The position numbers and the translations under genes are program-made. DNA of 32,392 bases from an uncultured Pseudanabaenaceae cyanobacterium (GTDB lineage Bacteria > Cyanobacteriota > Cyanobacteriia > PCC-9006 > JAAUQQ01): contig CALIJJ010000282.1 in NCBI GenBank assembly GCA_938017515.1, forward strand, positions 1 to 32,392. The letters run 5' to 3'. Positions within the stretch are counted from its first letter, which is position 1; each line of letters begins with the position of its first letter. Under the pieces are notes generated by a model that saw nothing but the letters and a program-made list of their open reading frames with translations, did not search any database and was not told the DNA's origin. Positions 31,558-32,392 of this stretch are shown here, in pieces.

Positions 31558-32392
31558 CTAGCCAATATCGTTAAAGACCTTGAACATCGGTAGATACATC
31601 GAGAGCAAAATGATGCCAACCATGCCACCAACGACCACAATCATGAGCGGCTCCATGATGCTAGTCATTGCTTTTACCGCCTGCTCGACTTCATCCTCAT
31701 AGAAGTCAGCCACCTTCATCAACATGGCATCCAATTCACCGGTTTCCTCACCGATCATCATCATCTGAATCGACATAGTCGGAAACGCATCAGCTTGGGC
31801 AAGAGCGGTACTAATCATGCCGCCACTCTGCACCTCAGTTCGTGCATGGTCGATGGCATCCGAAATGATTTGGTTGCCCGCTGTATCACTCACAATTTCT
31901 AAGGATGTGAGTAGGGGGACACCGGCTCGGGTCAAAGAACCAAAGGTCCGCGAGAAACGAGCAACGGCATTTTTTTGGATGAGGTCGCCGAACAGCGGCA
32001 CTTTGAGCGAAAGCTGGTCAACGGTCTTACGACCCACTGGAGTGCTGTAGTACTGGCGGAATGCGAAGAAGGAGCCTCCCAAAACTGCAATGATAATGAT
32101 CCAGTTCAACGGTTGCTGAAGAAATCCACTAATATTCACCATGACTTGAGTGAAGATCGGTAGCTCAGTTCCCAGGGTTTCAAAAATTCCCGCAAAAATC
32201 GGAATCAGAAAGATAGTTAGTCCCAAAAATACCAGCACTGCAAAGGAGCCGACCGTGACCGGATAGGTCATGGCAGACTTGATTTGGTTTTGGAGTCTTG
32301 CCGTATCTTCCAACAGTTTGGAGAGACGGGCTAGGACTTCATCCAAGACACCACCAATCTCACCAGCCTGGATCATCGCAACGTAGAGGCGA
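31558..32392 (-). CDS. pilC: Type IV pilus inner-membrane protein PilC / GspF family, partial at the window edge
   Basis: The C-terminal part of a GspF-domain protein that forms the inner-membrane platform of the type IV pilus (or type II secretion) assembly. The codons run to the window edge without a start; the visible part reads RLYVAMIQAGEIGGVLDEVL then VTVGSFAVLVFLGLTIFLIP, the membrane helices, and the repeated second GspF domain (FSRTFGSLTRAGVPLLTSLE; IGEETGELDAMLMKVADFYE), ending MYLPMFKVFNDIG. In cyanobacteria such a protein serves twitching motility and DNA uptake. The internal ATG at 32376 is not a start. The unknown 206-residue gene follows in the same direction. Confidence 0.92.
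   Translation of the reverse strand, partial: RLYVAMIQAGEIGGVLDEVLARLSKLLEDTARLQNQIKSAMTYPVTVGSFAVLVFLGLTIFLIPIFAGIFETLGTELPIFTQVMVNISGFLQQPLNWIIIIAVLGGSFFAFRQYYSTPVGRKTVDQLSLKVPLFGDLIQKNAVARFSRTFGSLTRAGVPLLTSLEIVSDTAGNQIISDAIDHARTEVQSGGMISTALAQADAFPTMSIQMMMIGEETGELDAMLMKVADFYEDEVEQAVKAMTSIMEPLMIVVVGGMVGIILLSMYLPMFKVFNDIG

Overview
The window is cyanobacterial chromosome. HIP1 octamers (GCGATCGC and close variants, e.g. 2-9, 11173-11180, 14828-14835) are scattered through genes and gaps. Several products belong to families found mainly or only in cyanobacteria (DUF3326, DUF2839, DUF3598, a DHH/CBS/tRNA-nucleotidyltransferase fusion, SARP/STAND/WD40 proteins). The species cannot be fixed from the sequence; a filamentous lineage is a guess. 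No rRNA, tRNA, CRISPR array, phage or complete insertion sequence was seen.

Layout. 1-7.3 kb: possible tail of a left-edge gene, CPBP membrane protease (-), DUF3326 (-), acyl-CoA dehydrogenase-like protein (+), glutathione S-transferase-like protein (+), bidirectional terminator, small secreted protein (-), HAD phosphatase (-), RTX protein (-). 7.7-12.7 kb: the 999-aa DHH-CBS-CBS-nucleotidyltransferase fusion, a metallophosphoesterase and a GNAT acetyltransferase, all (-). 12.8-16.9 kb: AIM24 protein (+), DUF2839 (-), a MITE-like element, DUF3598 (+), and a second RTX protein with a 510-bp internal duplication (+). 17.1-23.0 kb: a 1496-aa SARP/BTAD-NB-ARC-WD40 protein followed by two unknown membrane proteins, all (+) and a possible operon. 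23.0-27.4 kb: DUF4399 (-), two small hypotheticals, bioB (-), and divergently an unknown pair of single-span membrane proteins (+) behind a structured leader. 27.4-32.4 kb: ahcY (+) with a phased repeat array in its leader and a strong terminator, a response-regulator/histidine-kinase hybrid (+), an unknown protein (-) and the C-terminal part of PilC/GspF (-), cut by the right edge.

The most unusual signal is not one gene. At about twenty places the DNA carries short tandem direct duplications with units of 11-18 bp and 2-7 copies. Inside genes the units are 12, 15 or 18 bp and stay in frame, in linkers or loops. Outside genes they are often 11, 13, 14 or 17 bp. A striking share start on or within a few bases of stop codons (ends at 3439, 4587, 5999, 13747, 21649, 22972). 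This looks like an active expansion process working under reading-frame selection. Other points for a second look are the SARP-STAND protein with exactly 14 WD40 repeats and its membrane-protein neighbours, the MITE with apparent TA duplication, the 10-12 bp phased array before ahcY, and the structured leader between bioB and the unknown gene pair.
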